Assembly (NCBI GenBank): GCA_964544155.1
Contig: CAZJAH010000022.1
Span: 1 to 46,181, forward strand
From: CAZJAH01 sp964544155
GTDB taxonomy: Bacteria > Bacteroidota > Ignavibacteria > Kapaibacteriales > UBA2268
Length of the DNA stretch: 46,181 bases
Direction: 5' to 3'
A model generated the notes under the pieces. That model made no database searches and was not told where the DNA came from. It worked only from the letters and a program-made list of their open reading frames with translations. The translations under genes and the position numbers were made by a program. Shown here piece by piece: positions 1-7,272 of the stretch (positions are counted from its first letter, which is position 1; each line of letters opens with the position of its first letter).

Positions 1-116
1 CCTGTTTCAGTCCAAATATTCCACCCGTAAGTGAGTTCGAATTCTCCATCCTGCCCGAAGGCCGCGAGCGGCAGCAGCAGCGCCGCCAAAACGAAAATTA
101 GCATCGACTTTTTCAT
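1..116 (-). CDS. Exported protein, 5' end only
   Basis: The minus strand opens at 116 with ATG, preceded by a good ribosome site (AAGGGGA, about 7 bases upstream), and stays open to the window edge, giving 38 residues. They form a classic signal peptide: MKKS, a hydrophobic run rich in Leu and Ala, then a likely signal peptidase I site after AAFG/Q. The mature protein begins with acidic residues (DGEFEL) and a Tyr/Trp-rich stretch, as in many outer-membrane or periplasmic beta-rich proteins. Too little is visible to name a family. The call rests on the signal peptide and the ribosome site; the rest of the gene lies outside the window. Confidence 0.75.
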   Translation of the reverse strand, partial: MKKSMLIFVLAALLLPLAAFGQDGEFELTYGWNIWTET

Positions 117-381
117 GCTATTTCCCCTTAAATTGTAATTATAATAGCGCCGGTTATTTCTCAATGCGATAAATTTATTCTCATACTTCTTATGTTTATA
201 ATGACACGGGAAACCCGAAAAGGTCTCAGAAATGAAACTGATTATTATATTTTTTCGACCGGTACCTCACAAATCAGTGTATATTCCTTGCTTAGTATGC
301 CTTTGAATGAAATCCCGGCGGCAATCCGGAACTTATAAAGAGTTTTGCCCCCTGCGCTTCAGCAGAGCGATAAACCGCCTC

Positions 382-448
382 ACTGTAATATTATGTATAT
401 CCCTGCTTACAGTATTGATTCATTACAATATACTAATAACATTGTAAT
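382..448. promoter_or_regulatory. Cluster of TGTAA/TTACA inverted repeats
   Basis: Two inverted repeats lie side by side. ACTGTAA (382-388) pairs with TTACAGT (407-413), and ATTACAAT (422-429) pairs with ATTGTAAT (441-448). Four copies of the same TTACA core in 67 bases of an otherwise featureless gap could be operator half-sites for a dimeric regulator. The region is very AT-rich, so chance is a real alternative, and the regulator is unknown. Confidence 0.3.
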
Positions 449-597
449 AATAAAATTAAAATCAACTATAAGCAAAAAAATATCTTGCTCTATCATATTG
501 CTTAAGGGTAATGAATTGTTTTAAATGATAGTTAATGAAATATCTCCTTATCCTGCCTCCTCATTTGTGCTATTATTTCATATATTCAAAATATCGT

Positions 598-605
598 TAA
601 ATTTG
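598..605 (+). promoter_or_regulatory. Candidate -7 element for cobB
   Basis: TAAATTTG matches the Bacteroidota sigma -7 consensus TAnnTTTG. It lies 31 bases before the cobB ATG, which would place the transcription start near 611. No well-spaced -33 element is evident, so the call is tentative. Confidence 0.35.
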
Positions 606-636
606 TGTTTTTGGATATAGAGGATTGGGATTAATC

Positions 637-1395
637 ATGGAAATTAGAGAAGAAGTATTACGCGTGCTGGCCGGAGCTTCGCATGTGGCAGTGCTGACGG
701 GGGCCGGCGTTTCGGCAGAAAGCGGTATAAAGACTTTCCGCGACCCCGACGGGCTGTGGGCTAAATTCAATCCCGCGGAGCTTGCAAGTGTTGACGGTTT
801 TATGGCAAATCCCGAACTTGTCTGGTCATGGTATAAGCACAGAAAGGATATCGTTTTTTCATCAGCGCCGAATCCCGGGCACTACGCCATTGCCGAGATG
901 GAAACGATTTTTCCCAATTTCAGCCTTATAACTCAAAATGTGGACAGGCTGCACCAGAGAGCAGGTTCCGGCAAAGTATATGAGCTTCACGGCAATATAA
1001 TTGATAATCACTGCCTGGACTGCCATAAGCCCTTTGAAGGCGAAACCACACTTCCTGATAAACAGCTGCCGCGCTGTCCGGAATGCGGCGGTTATATTAG
1101 GCCTTCAGTGGTATGGTTCGGTGAAATGCTTCCCGCTGAGGCTATTAGCGGCGCTGAATTGGCCGCGCGCAATTGCGATGCGTTCTTGACCGTTGGAACT
1201 TCGGCTGAGGTATTTCCGGCGGCCTCACTTCCCTATACGGCAAAGCAAAGCGGTGCCTTTGTGATAGAAGTAAACCCGACGCGGACTTCATTCAGCGATT
1301 ACGCCGATTACAGAATGGCGGCGCCTTCGGGAGAGGCATTGCCAAAGCTGCTCAATGAATTTAAGAAATATATGAACGATAAGGATAGATCATGA
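637..1395 (+). CDS. cobB: Sirtuin, NAD-dependent protein deacylase
   Basis: This cytoplasmic enzyme removes acyl groups from lysine using NAD, giving nicotinamide and O-acyl-ADP-ribose. Sirtuin motifs occur in order: the NAD loop GAGVSAESG with FRD just after it, TQNVDRLH, the catalytic-His motif ELHGN, two CxxC zinc pairs (CLDC, CPEC) and VGTSAEVFPAA. A WYKHR segment supplies the Tyr-x-x-Arg pair that marks class III sirtuins able to bind succinyl- or malonyl-lysine, so desuccinylase activity is likely as well as deacetylation. I start at the ATG at 637 (252 residues); a TTG at 625 would add four residues. AGAGGA at 618-624 is the likely ribosome site. The stop overlaps the acpS start, so the two are probably cotranslated. 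Confidence 0.93.
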   Translation: MEIREEVLRVLAGASHVAVLTGAGVSAESGIKTFRDPDGLWAKFNPAELASVDGFMANPELVWSWYKHRKDIVFSSAPNPGHYAIAEMETIFPNFSLITQNVDRLHQRAGSGKVYELHGNIIDNHCLDCHKPFEGETTLPDKQLPRCPECGGYIRPSVVWFGEMLPAEAISGAELAARNCDAFLTVGTSAEVFPAASLPYTAKQSGAFVIEVNPTRTSFSDYADYRMAAPSGEALPKLLNEFKKYMNDKDRS

Positions 1396-1778
1396 TATTT
1401 GGAATGGGTACGGATATAGTCGAAGTAGAGAGGATAAAGTCTGCTATAGAAAAATACGGCGACAGATTTTTAAACAGAATATTTACCGAGCGTGAGATCG
1501 AATACTGCAATTCATTCAATGAAAACAAATTCGAGCACTTCGCCGCCAGGTTCGCCGCGAAAGAGTCATTCAGCAAGGCTATTGGCACAGGTATAACCCG
1601 CGGGTTTAAATTCAGGGAAGTAGGCATACGAAATGAACCTAACGGCAAGCCTCTTGTAGAGCTGGAGGGCGGACTTAAGGAAATATGGGGGGATTATACC
1701 TTACAGGTATCGCTCTCGCATACTACAGGCAACGCAGTGGCATTCCTGATCATGGAGTATCCGGCTTCCGGAGAATAA
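1392..1778 (+). CDS. acpS: Holo-[acyl-carrier-protein] synthase
   Basis: It transfers 4'-phosphopantetheine from CoA to the active serine of apo-acyl carrier protein, switching on fatty-acid synthesis. The 128-residue length is normal for AcpS. The N-terminal GMGTDIVEVERI motif carries the Mg-binding Asp, and FAARFAAKESFSKAIGTG carries the metal-binding Glu and the Lys of the second signature. The start codon overlaps the cobB stop (ATGA), so translation is coupled. The last 29 bases overlap the 3' end of the convergent methyltransferase gene. Pairing of a CoA-using enzyme with a deacylase may be only genomic packing. Confidence 0.95.
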   Translation: MIFGMGTDIVEVERIKSAIEKYGDRFLNRIFTEREIEYCNSFNENKFEHFAARFAAKESFSKAIGTGITRGFKFREVGIRNEPNGKPLVELEGGLKEIWGDYTLQVSLSHTTGNAVAFLIMEYPASGE

Positions 1779-2568
1779 AGGACGCCTCCAGGCTGAGCAG
1801 ATCCCTAACAGGAGGTATGAAGGACAGGGGAGTCGATTTGACTGTCGGCAGGCCAAATTTCATTTTAAAAACAGGGCGGAGAAAGTAGTACTCCGCTTTT
1901 TTAATTTCATATCCGGCTTTATTGGCTGCCTCAATAAATTTTTTTGGTGTAAGCCTTATCTGCTGCAGCCTTTTTACCTCGCCAATATCCTGCGGCCTGC
2001 CGCTCTCGATAAGCTTAAGGAATATGGAATCGGGTAGCATGTGTATAAAGGGAATTTTGCCCCAAGTATTAGCCACAGTATGCTGATGCCCCCCGAAAGG
2101 CGAATAGTAAGGCGGGAAAGTCACATAGAGATACCCCCCCGGCCTGATTATTTTTTTAATATTATCCAATGCGGCATAAGTATCATCGAGGTGCTCTATG
2201 ACATCTCTCAAAAGTACGAGATTGTATGCTTCTAACCATTCTTCTTTTGGTTCTTCAGTGATTATGTTGTGCTCATCGTACTTTGTATCCAGTCCGCAGA
2301 GCCCGGCGATTTTTTTGCCTGTTTCGAGCCTGAAAGCGGCAATATCTGTTCCAAGGGCGTTCACCGCGCCTTCCTGCTGCAGAGCGTGAAGCACCCCTCC
2401 TTCAGCAGAACCGATTTCGCAAACGGCATATCCGGGTTTGAAAGCGCCTTCATTTATTAAATACGGTGCTATTGACGACCTGCCCAATTGATACTGGTAT
2501 CCCCAGTAGTACTGGTCATTTTCGGAAATTGCAGTTTCTTTTATTATTTCTGTAAGATCTTTTGCCAT
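1750..2568 (-). CDS. Class I SAM-dependent methyltransferase
   Basis: This 272-residue protein has a Rossmann methyltransferase core at about residues 45-170. Motif I is CEIGSAEGG, an acidic ribose-binding position follows in GTDIA, the post-I motif is LRDVIEHL and motif III is PGGYLYVTFPP. This is the Methyltransf_11/23 pattern seen in small-molecule, quinone and glycan O-methyltransferases. The C-terminal 100 residues are not diagnostic, so the substrate cannot be told. There is no signal peptide or membrane segment. The gene is monocistronic; its last 29 bases overlap the 3' end of acpS on the other strand. Confidence 0.85.
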   Translation of the reverse strand: MAKDLTEIIKETAISENDQYYWGYQYQLGRSSIAPYLINEGAFKPGYAVCEIGSAEGGVLHALQQEGAVNALGTDIAAFRLETGKKIAGLCGLDTKYDEHNIITEEPKEEWLEAYNLVLLRDVIEHLDDTYAALDNIKKIIRPGGYLYVTFPPYYSPFGGHQHTVANTWGKIPFIHMLPDSIFLKLIESGRPQDIGEVKRLQQIRLTPKKFIEAANKAGYEIKKAEYYFLRPVFKMKFGLPTVKSTPLSFIPPVRDLLSLEASFILRKPDTP

Positions 2569-2710
2569 ATCGAATCATTTTTTGATAATTGTAAGTTAAC
2601 GTTTTGACGGGGAATTAATTTTATCAAAGCATATACTTTATATAATAAATGTCTACTGGTTCGTTAGCAATTACAAATGAATAATATTTCACAATCAATC
2701 AGGAGATTTT

Positions 2711-3661
2711 ATGCTTAGCTTTAATAAAATACTGGCATTGCTCATAGCAATATCATTCATAGCCGTATCATGCAGCGATGATGATAACGGTACAGGCCCT
2801 TCAAACGGCGATAACCCTTATGACGCCACATTCAGCTTCACTGCAGGAGGCAATGATTATAATTATGAATTCTCGGCAGGCGCTTATGACAATGATAGCG
2901 AAATGACTTTAATAGTTGCTGCAAAGGATACCAGCGCCGTGACTGATTTTAACCTTTTCAGCGGAGAAGCTTTTTTCCTAAGTTTCAGCGGTGATGGTAC
3001 CGGAACATTTTCAATTTCGGAAGATAATGATAATGAAATGATCTTTGTGCAAAGCGGCAATTATTTTATGGCTTCATCGGGAAGTATTGAAATAACTTCA
3101 TTCCAGGATGTAAATGGTGAAATAAGTGGTACTTTTTCGGGAACATTTAACAATCCGATGACAAATGAAGATATGGAAATAACTAACGGCACATTCACGG
3201 TTCCCCGCTTTGAAGACGGCTTTGTTGAAGATCAGGATGATGACAATAACAATAACGGCGACGGATCCCTGGAATTCACAATAGACGGTGACGGCTATAG
3301 CAATCAGGAAGTAAAGCCTGAAAATGTTAATTACACAAATGCCACATACGGAATTGCCCAGGAAGGACACCTTCTGGTGCAGGTGGAAGGCAGCACTATG
3401 ATCAGCGGTGAATCACAGGATCTTATGTTTTATAGCCTGTTAGAAATTAACGAAAACGAGACCGGCACGCCTGATAACATTTATACGCTTTATTTCTATC
3501 TGGGTGAAGACCAGTACATGAGCACAAGCGTTGATGTTAATATAACAGAATTCGGCAATGAAGGCGAAGAAGTATCCGGAACCTTCAGCGGCGAATTCCA
3601 GAATATATTGACCCAGGAAACTGTAGATATTTCCGGCGGCAGCTTTACCGTCAGCAGGTAA
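2711..3661 (+). CDS. Surface lipoprotein with duplicated beta domain
   Basis: The 316-residue protein has a lipoprotein signal peptide with lipobox VSC at Cys21. The residues after it, SDDDNGTGP, match the acidic export signal that sends Bacteroidota lipoproteins to the outer face of the outer membrane. The mature part is two homologous domains, about residues 40-168 and 185-316, each ending with the same motif (GTFSGTFNNPMTNEDMEI then GTFTVPR; GTFSGEFQNILTQETVDI then GSFTVSR). An Asp/Asn-rich linker joins them. The Gly-Thr-Phe-Ser pattern resembles small beta-sandwich lipoproteins of Bacteroidota, but I cannot assign a role. AGGAG precedes the start at 2711. A strong terminator follows at 3683. 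Confidence 0.8.
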   Translation: MLSFNKILALLIAISFIAVSCSDDDNGTGPSNGDNPYDATFSFTAGGNDYNYEFSAGAYDNDSEMTLIVAAKDTSAVTDFNLFSGEAFFLSFSGDGTGTFSISEDNDNEMIFVQSGNYFMASSGSIEITSFQDVNGEISGTFSGTFNNPMTNEDMEITNGTFTVPRFEDGFVEDQDDDNNNNGDGSLEFTIDGDGYSNQEVKPENVNYTNATYGIAQEGHLLVQVEGSTMISGESQDLMFYSLLEINENETGTPDNIYTLYFYLGEDQYMSTSVDVNITEFGNEGEEVSGTFSGEFQNILTQETVDISGGSFTVSR

Positions 3662-3682
3662 TAAAAAGGCGATAACTATATT

Positions 3683-3709
3683 AAGCCGTGCTTCAGGGCA
3701 CGGCTTTTT
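3683..3709 (+). terminator. Rho-independent terminator after lipoprotein
   Basis: A perfect 9-bp stem (AAGCCGTGC / GCACGGCTT) with a 6-base loop is followed by a T run. It lies 22 bases after the lipoprotein stop. Confidence 0.88.
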
Positions 3710-3766
3710 AATATAAATTCTTTTCGAAATTGAACCGGCATCCTTATACTATCTGCCGCAATGAAT

Positions 3767-3812
3767 CATCAGGCAATTACTTCTTAATACATCAGGCAAT
3801 TACTTCTTAATA
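3767..3812. repeat. Perfect 23-bp tandem duplication
   Basis: The 23 bases at 3767-3789 (beginning CATCAGGCAATTAC) are repeated exactly at 3790-3812. The pair lies just upstream of the candidate promoter of the glycosyltransferase gene. Confidence 0.9.
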
Positions 3813-3828
3813 ATTAAGCGCGATTTAT

Positions 3829-3836
3829 TATATTTG
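3829..3836 (+). promoter_or_regulatory. Candidate -7 element for GT4 gene
   Basis: TATATTTG fits the Bacteroidota -7 consensus TAnnTTTG. It lies 35 bases before the ATG at 3872 and 17 bases after the tandem 23-bp duplication. Confidence 0.4.
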
Positions 3837-3871
3837 GTATTGGCGGAAATACAATTAATTAACAGGCTGTA

Positions 3872-5005
3872 ATGAAAATAGCGTATTTATCGACATTTTA
3901 TCCATTCAGAGGCGGTATAGCTCAGTTTAACGCCGCTTTATACCGTGAATTTGAGAAAAAGCACGAAATTATTCCATTCACATTTTTCAGGCAATACCCT
4001 GCAATGCTCTTCCCCGGCAAAAGCCAGTATGTGCAGGAAGGCGATACAGCCGATCCTGTACCTTCGGTAAAAGTACTCGACACTATGAACCCTATAGGCT
4101 ACCGGCGGGCAGCCAATAAAATTAACAGGTTCGATCCAAATATGCTTATAACTAAATACTGGATGCCTTACTTCGCTCCTTCATTGGGATGGGTAGCCAA
4201 AGAGGCCGCCAAAAACAACACGATAAATATCAGCATTCTGGATAATGTTTTACCCCACGAAAAGCGCCCTGGCGATATTCAGCTCACAAAATTTTTTCTT
4301 AAGCATAATCATGCTTTTATTGTCATGAGCGAATCCGTCAGAGATGATCTGCTAAGCCTTAAACCGGATGCACATTTCAGGCTTGTACCACATCCGCTTT
4401 ACACTCATTTCGGAGTGAAACCGGAAAAATACCCGGCCCGTGAGAAGCTGAATATTCCCGTCGATAAAAAGGTACTGCTATTTTTCGGATTTATTAGAAA
4501 TTATAAAGGCCTGGACTTAGCGATCGAAGCCATAAAAGATCTGCCTGATGATTACCTGCTTGTAATTGCAGGTGAAAGCTATGGTAATTATGAAAAATAC
4601 CGCCAAATGGCAGATTCTTATGGCATCACCCATAAAGTCCGGCAGGAAATCCGCTATATAAGCGATGATGAAGTGCCGTATTTCTTTGGCGCGGCTGATG
4701 TATGCCTGCTGCCTTATAAATCTGCCACACAAAGCGGAATTACGGGAATAGCATATCACTTCGACCTTCCGGTGATAGCCACAGATGTAGGGGGGCTAAA
4801 AGAAACCGTTAAAGATATGGAAACAGGCATTCTCGTTGAAGAGCCTGATCCCGGGCTGATAAAAGCCGCGATAGAAAAATATTTCCATGAAAAGCTGGAA
4901 GACAGGCTAAGAGTGAACATAGGCAAATATAAAAACCTCGCGTCGTGGGAAGGCCTTGCTCAGTCCATAATCGACCTGTATGATGATCTTAAGGAAAAAC
5001 CTTAA
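3872..5005 (+). CDS. GT4-family glycosyltransferase
   Basis: It likely transfers a sugar from a nucleotide donor to a glycan or lipid acceptor at the inner face of the cytoplasmic membrane. The 377-residue protein shows the GT-B fold order of family GT4. The N-terminal acceptor domain begins MKIAYLSTFYPFRGGIAQF with the Gly-Gly loop. The C-terminal donor domain has FFGFIRNYKGLDLAIEA and a nucleotide-sugar loop around DLPVIATDVGGLKETV with GILVEEPD after it. In place of the usual Glu-x7-Glu pair the stretch before it reads KSATQSGITGIAY, so the first acidic residue is not obvious. Its TAA overlaps the stop of the convergent coiled-coil gene. Donor and acceptor are unknown; no glycan cluster surrounds it. 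Confidence 0.85.
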   Translation: MKIAYLSTFYPFRGGIAQFNAALYREFEKKHEIIPFTFFRQYPAMLFPGKSQYVQEGDTADPVPSVKVLDTMNPIGYRRAANKINRFDPNMLITKYWMPYFAPSLGWVAKEAAKNNTINISILDNVLPHEKRPGDIQLTKFFLKHNHAFIVMSESVRDDLLSLKPDAHFRLVPHPLYTHFGVKPEKYPAREKLNIPVDKKVLLFFGFIRNYKGLDLAIEAIKDLPDDYLLVIAGESYGNYEKYRQMADSYGITHKVRQEIRYISDDEVPYFFGAADVCLLPYKSATQSGITGIAYHFDLPVIATDVGGLKETVKDMETGILVEEPDPGLIKAAIEKYFHEKLEDRLRVNIGKYKNLASWEGLAQSIIDLYDDLKEKP

Positions 5006-5445
5006 AATACGGAAACATCCAGTATCCTGGCCTTGAGGTCATACATTGCCGAAGTGTGGTACGCTCCGTTAATGTGGTCATTGTAATTATATGGGCGGAT
5101 TTCGAGGCCTTTTCTGCGGGCTCTTTTCATTTCGGCTTCAAGGCTTTGCTTTAGCCTCAAATCATCTTCTATTTGTTCATCGATACTTTCCCGGGCTTTT
5201 TCTTTTTTAATCCGTCCTCTTACTTTATTCAGGATTGAAAGCAGACGGAAATATTCCTCGCGGGCTTTATCGAGCTTTACCTGGGTGGCAGAAAATTCAG
5301 GCATGGATTTCTCCAAAGCGGCCATGGCTACTTTGAATTTATTGACCTTCTGCTTTTCGATATCGAGCCTTCTTTTCAGTTCGGCTTCGCCTCTGTTGTT
5401 CAGCTCATAGAAGCTGTTTTTTATCTCAATGCCCTGTGTAATCAT
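5002..5445 (-). CDS. Coiled-coil protein of unknown function
   Basis: I do not recognise this 147-residue protein. It is basic and strongly helical, with Lys, Arg, Glu and Leu heptad-like spacing over about residues 18-108 (for example RLDIEKQKVNKF and LKQSLEAEMKRARRKGLE), which predicts a long coiled coil. The last 35 residues are not coiled and contain NYNDHINGAYHTSAMYDL. There is no signal peptide. The gene is monocistronic on the minus strand; its TAA shares the TTAA at 5002-5005 with the stop of the convergent glycosyltransferase. A candidate promoter lies at 5489. Confidence 0.65.
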   Translation of the reverse strand: MITQGIEIKNSFYELNNRGEAELKRRLDIEKQKVNKFKVAMAALEKSMPEFSATQVKLDKAREEYFRLLSILNKVRGRIKKEKARESIDEQIEDDLRLKQSLEAEMKRARRKGLEIRPYNYNDHINGAYHTSAMYDLKARILDVSVF

Positions 5446-5488
5446 TTGCTAAATCCGCCTGGTATTAAACAACCTGTGACAAGTTTAA

Positions 5489-5496
5489 CAAATATA
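5489..5496 (-). promoter_or_regulatory. Candidate -7 element for coiled-coil gene
   Basis: Read on the minus strand this is TATATTTG, matching TAnnTTTG. It is 44 bases upstream of the ATG at 5445. Confidence 0.35.
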
Positions 5497-5546
5497 AAAA
5501 AAAGATCAAATACGTAGAACTACTTAGTTAAAAAAATCACAATGCA

Positions 5547-6623
5547 TCAAATCCATTTTTTCTTTTTAAAAAAAATGAGCAGAAGCACTGATATACCTAT
5601 CATAATTCCCAAGAGAACCGGATACGCCCATTCAAGGCCGAGTTCGGGCATGTGCTCGAAATTCATGCCGTAAACTCCGGCAATAAAGGTCAATGGAATA
5701 AATATGGATGCCATAATGGTAAGTACTTTCATAACTTCATTCATGCGGTTGCTAATGTTGGACATATAGATATCCATAAGTGAAGAGGTCATTTCTCTGA
5801 TTGAATCAAGATCGCCGTTGATCTGGATAATATGGTCATGAAGGTCGCGCAGGAAGTGCGAAACATCTTTGGAAATATGCCTTGATTCAATTTTATTCAG
5901 CTCATTAATCATTTCCCTTATCGGGCGAATGATCCTCATCATGGTTACCTGTGCTTTTTTAAGGCGCAGTATAGAATCCAGGTGGTTTTTATCAGGGTTT
6001 TCTATGACGAGTGTGTCCAGTTCATCAAGCTTTTCAGTCATGTGGTCAAGGTCGATAAAATAACTGTCCACCACGGCATCGAACAAAGCGTAAAAAAGGT
6101 AATCGGATTTCCTGAGCCTGATCTTCCCTATGGTAGAACGTATCCGAGATTTTACGGAATCAAAAGTATCATGTTCGTTTTCAGAAAAAGTGATAATGAT
6201 ATTGCCTATGAGTACCAGGCCCAGGTGTTCAGTTTTAAATTCTTTACTTTCTTCATCGAACTTGAGGATTTTCAGCACTGCGAAAATATAATCCTCATAG
6301 AATTCAACTTTTGGAGGCTGCCTCACGTCGGCTATATCTTCCAGGACAAGGCTGCTAAGTCCGAAAATAGCGCCTGCTTTTTCAAGCAACGGCGTGGCAT
6401 GAAGCCCCGTAATGCGGATCCAGTTAACCCTATCCTCAACTATTTCATCACTGATATCTTCTATCTTAGTAATTTGCTTTTCTTCAACAACATCCCGCCC
6501 GTATTTGATCAGATGTATTGTCGGGATATCGACTTTATACTCGCCGGTATATACAATGGTACCCGGTGGCAGATTTTGCAGGGCTTTCTTCTTTTTCTTA
6601 TCAATGATCTTATTAATAGCCAT
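5547..6623 (-). CDS. corA: CorA-family Mg2+/Co2+ transporter
   Basis: CorA forms a pentameric inner-membrane channel for Mg2+ (also Co2+ and Ni2+). The 358-residue length is normal. The cytoplasmic domain is followed by a long alpha helix and two C-terminal membrane segments. The signature YGMNF is at the end of the first one (Gly319-Met320-Asn321), and the acidic MPEL loop follows. The basic tail FFKKKKWI faces the cytoplasm. The start lies 4 bases after the stop of the Rieske-like gene, so the two form an operon. A role in Mg homeostasis is well supported; the reason for pairing with a redox-type protein is not clear. Confidence 0.94.
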   Translation of the reverse strand: MAINKIIDKKKKKALQNLPPGTIVYTGEYKVDIPTIHLIKYGRDVVEEKQITKIEDISDEIVEDRVNWIRITGLHATPLLEKAGAIFGLSSLVLEDIADVRQPPKVEFYEDYIFAVLKILKFDEESKEFKTEHLGLVLIGNIIITFSENEHDTFDSVKSRIRSTIGKIRLRKSDYLFYALFDAVVDSYFIDLDHMTEKLDELDTLVIENPDKNHLDSILRLKKAQVTMMRIIRPIREMINELNKIESRHISKDVSHFLRDLHDHIIQINGDLDSIREMTSSLMDIYMSNISNRMNEVMKVLTIMASIFIPLTFIAGVYGMNFEHMPELGLEWAYPVLLGIMIGISVLLLIFFKKKKWI

Positions 6624-6627
6624 AAAT

Positions 6628-7047
6628 TTATTTCAGATGAATTTTCAGTTCGTCTCCTTTCAATTCTGTTTTAAACGATTTTATGTCTTCTTCAGCGCTT
6701 CCGCTTAACCTGGTTCCACCAATATCAAAGGTAGATTTCCCCATACTGCAGCACTGGACAGTATCCGTACCGGGTACGGGGTCTAGTTTTCTGCCGCCGT
6801 GGCTGCATTTATTCAGCAGGGCGTGGTAATTGTCTTCGCGGTCGCGAATTACTAAAATTCTGTCCGGCATATCCTCTCCTTCAAGGCAGACAGCCATACC
6901 GGGCATACCCAGTTCTTTAATTCTGCTCAGATAAACAGTCAGTATGCCGTCGTCGATTTTCCTGGTTTCGATGTCAGAGACTTTCGTGGTCTTTGATATA
7001 CCGAAAAGCCGTTGAAATATATTACGGTCTAAATCTTTAACAACCAT
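6628..7047 (-). CDS. Rieske-like protein with altered ligand set
   Basis: With the start at 7047 this is a 139-residue protein with no signal peptide and a Rieske [2Fe-2S]-type fold at about residues 30-139. The first ligand motif is present (Cys81-Ser82-His83-Gly-Gly). The second, normally CxxH, reads Cys99-Cys100-Ser101-Met102-Gly, followed by a normal STFDIGG and LSGSA. I checked these codons on the minus strand. So the second His ligand is replaced by Met while the spacing is conserved. It may hold a cluster with unusual ligands, or be a fold without a cluster. I chose 7047 because GGGAGTGG lies just upstream and the extra 27 residues of a longer frame look non-coding. CorA follows 4 bases later. 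Confidence 0.75.
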   Translation of the reverse strand: MVVKDLDRNIFQRLFGISKTTKVSDIETRKIDDGILTVYLSRIKELGMPGMAVCLEGEDMPDRILVIRDREDNYHALLNKCSHGGRKLDPVPGTDTVQCCSMGKSTFDIGGTRLSGSAEEDIKSFKTELKGDELKIHLK

Positions 7048-7213
7048 TTTCCACTCCCGGCAAGATATTAGAAAAAGAAATTTCACTAATTTAATCATGA
7101 ATTTCTTAAAATAATAACAATAAAACAAATTGTTGAATTTTTTAGCGAAATAAATACCATATTTATTAAAATGTGGGATAAATAGTTTATATTACAGGCT
7201 CTTAAAATGGCAT

Positions 7214-7221
7214 TAACTTTG
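7214..7221 (+). promoter_or_regulatory. Candidate -7 element for DUF4397 lipoprotein
   Basis: TAACTTTG matches TAnnTTTG and lies 51 bases before the ATG at 7273. The same octamer occurs before the decarboxylase gene at 45202. Confidence 0.4.
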
Positions 7222-7272
7222 CTAACATAATATAATTATATTAATAATCAGTAATTTTATCATGGAGAAACA

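Larger units (their letters stand above)
117..636. other. AT-rich divergent intergenic region
   Basis: This gap of about 520 bases separates a minus-strand exported-protein gene from cobB. I see no coding region and no RNA gene. It holds a cluster of TGTAA/TTACA half-sites at 382-448 and a TAnnTTTG element at 598-605, listed separately. Confidence 0.6.

Noticed and set aside
3767..3812. A CRISPR-like repeat
   Set aside because: There are only two directly adjacent copies without spacers and no cas genes, so it is a plain tandem duplication.
5982..6674. A 230-codon open frame on the plus strand, antisense to corA
   Set aside because: It lies opposite a clearly real CorA gene, shows no motif or ribosome site, and its composition reflects the codon use of corA.
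7048..7128. A longer start for the Rieske-like protein at 7128
   Set aside because: The extra 27 residues are Lys/Phe/Tyr-rich and have no ribosome site; GGGAGTGG precedes the start at 7047.
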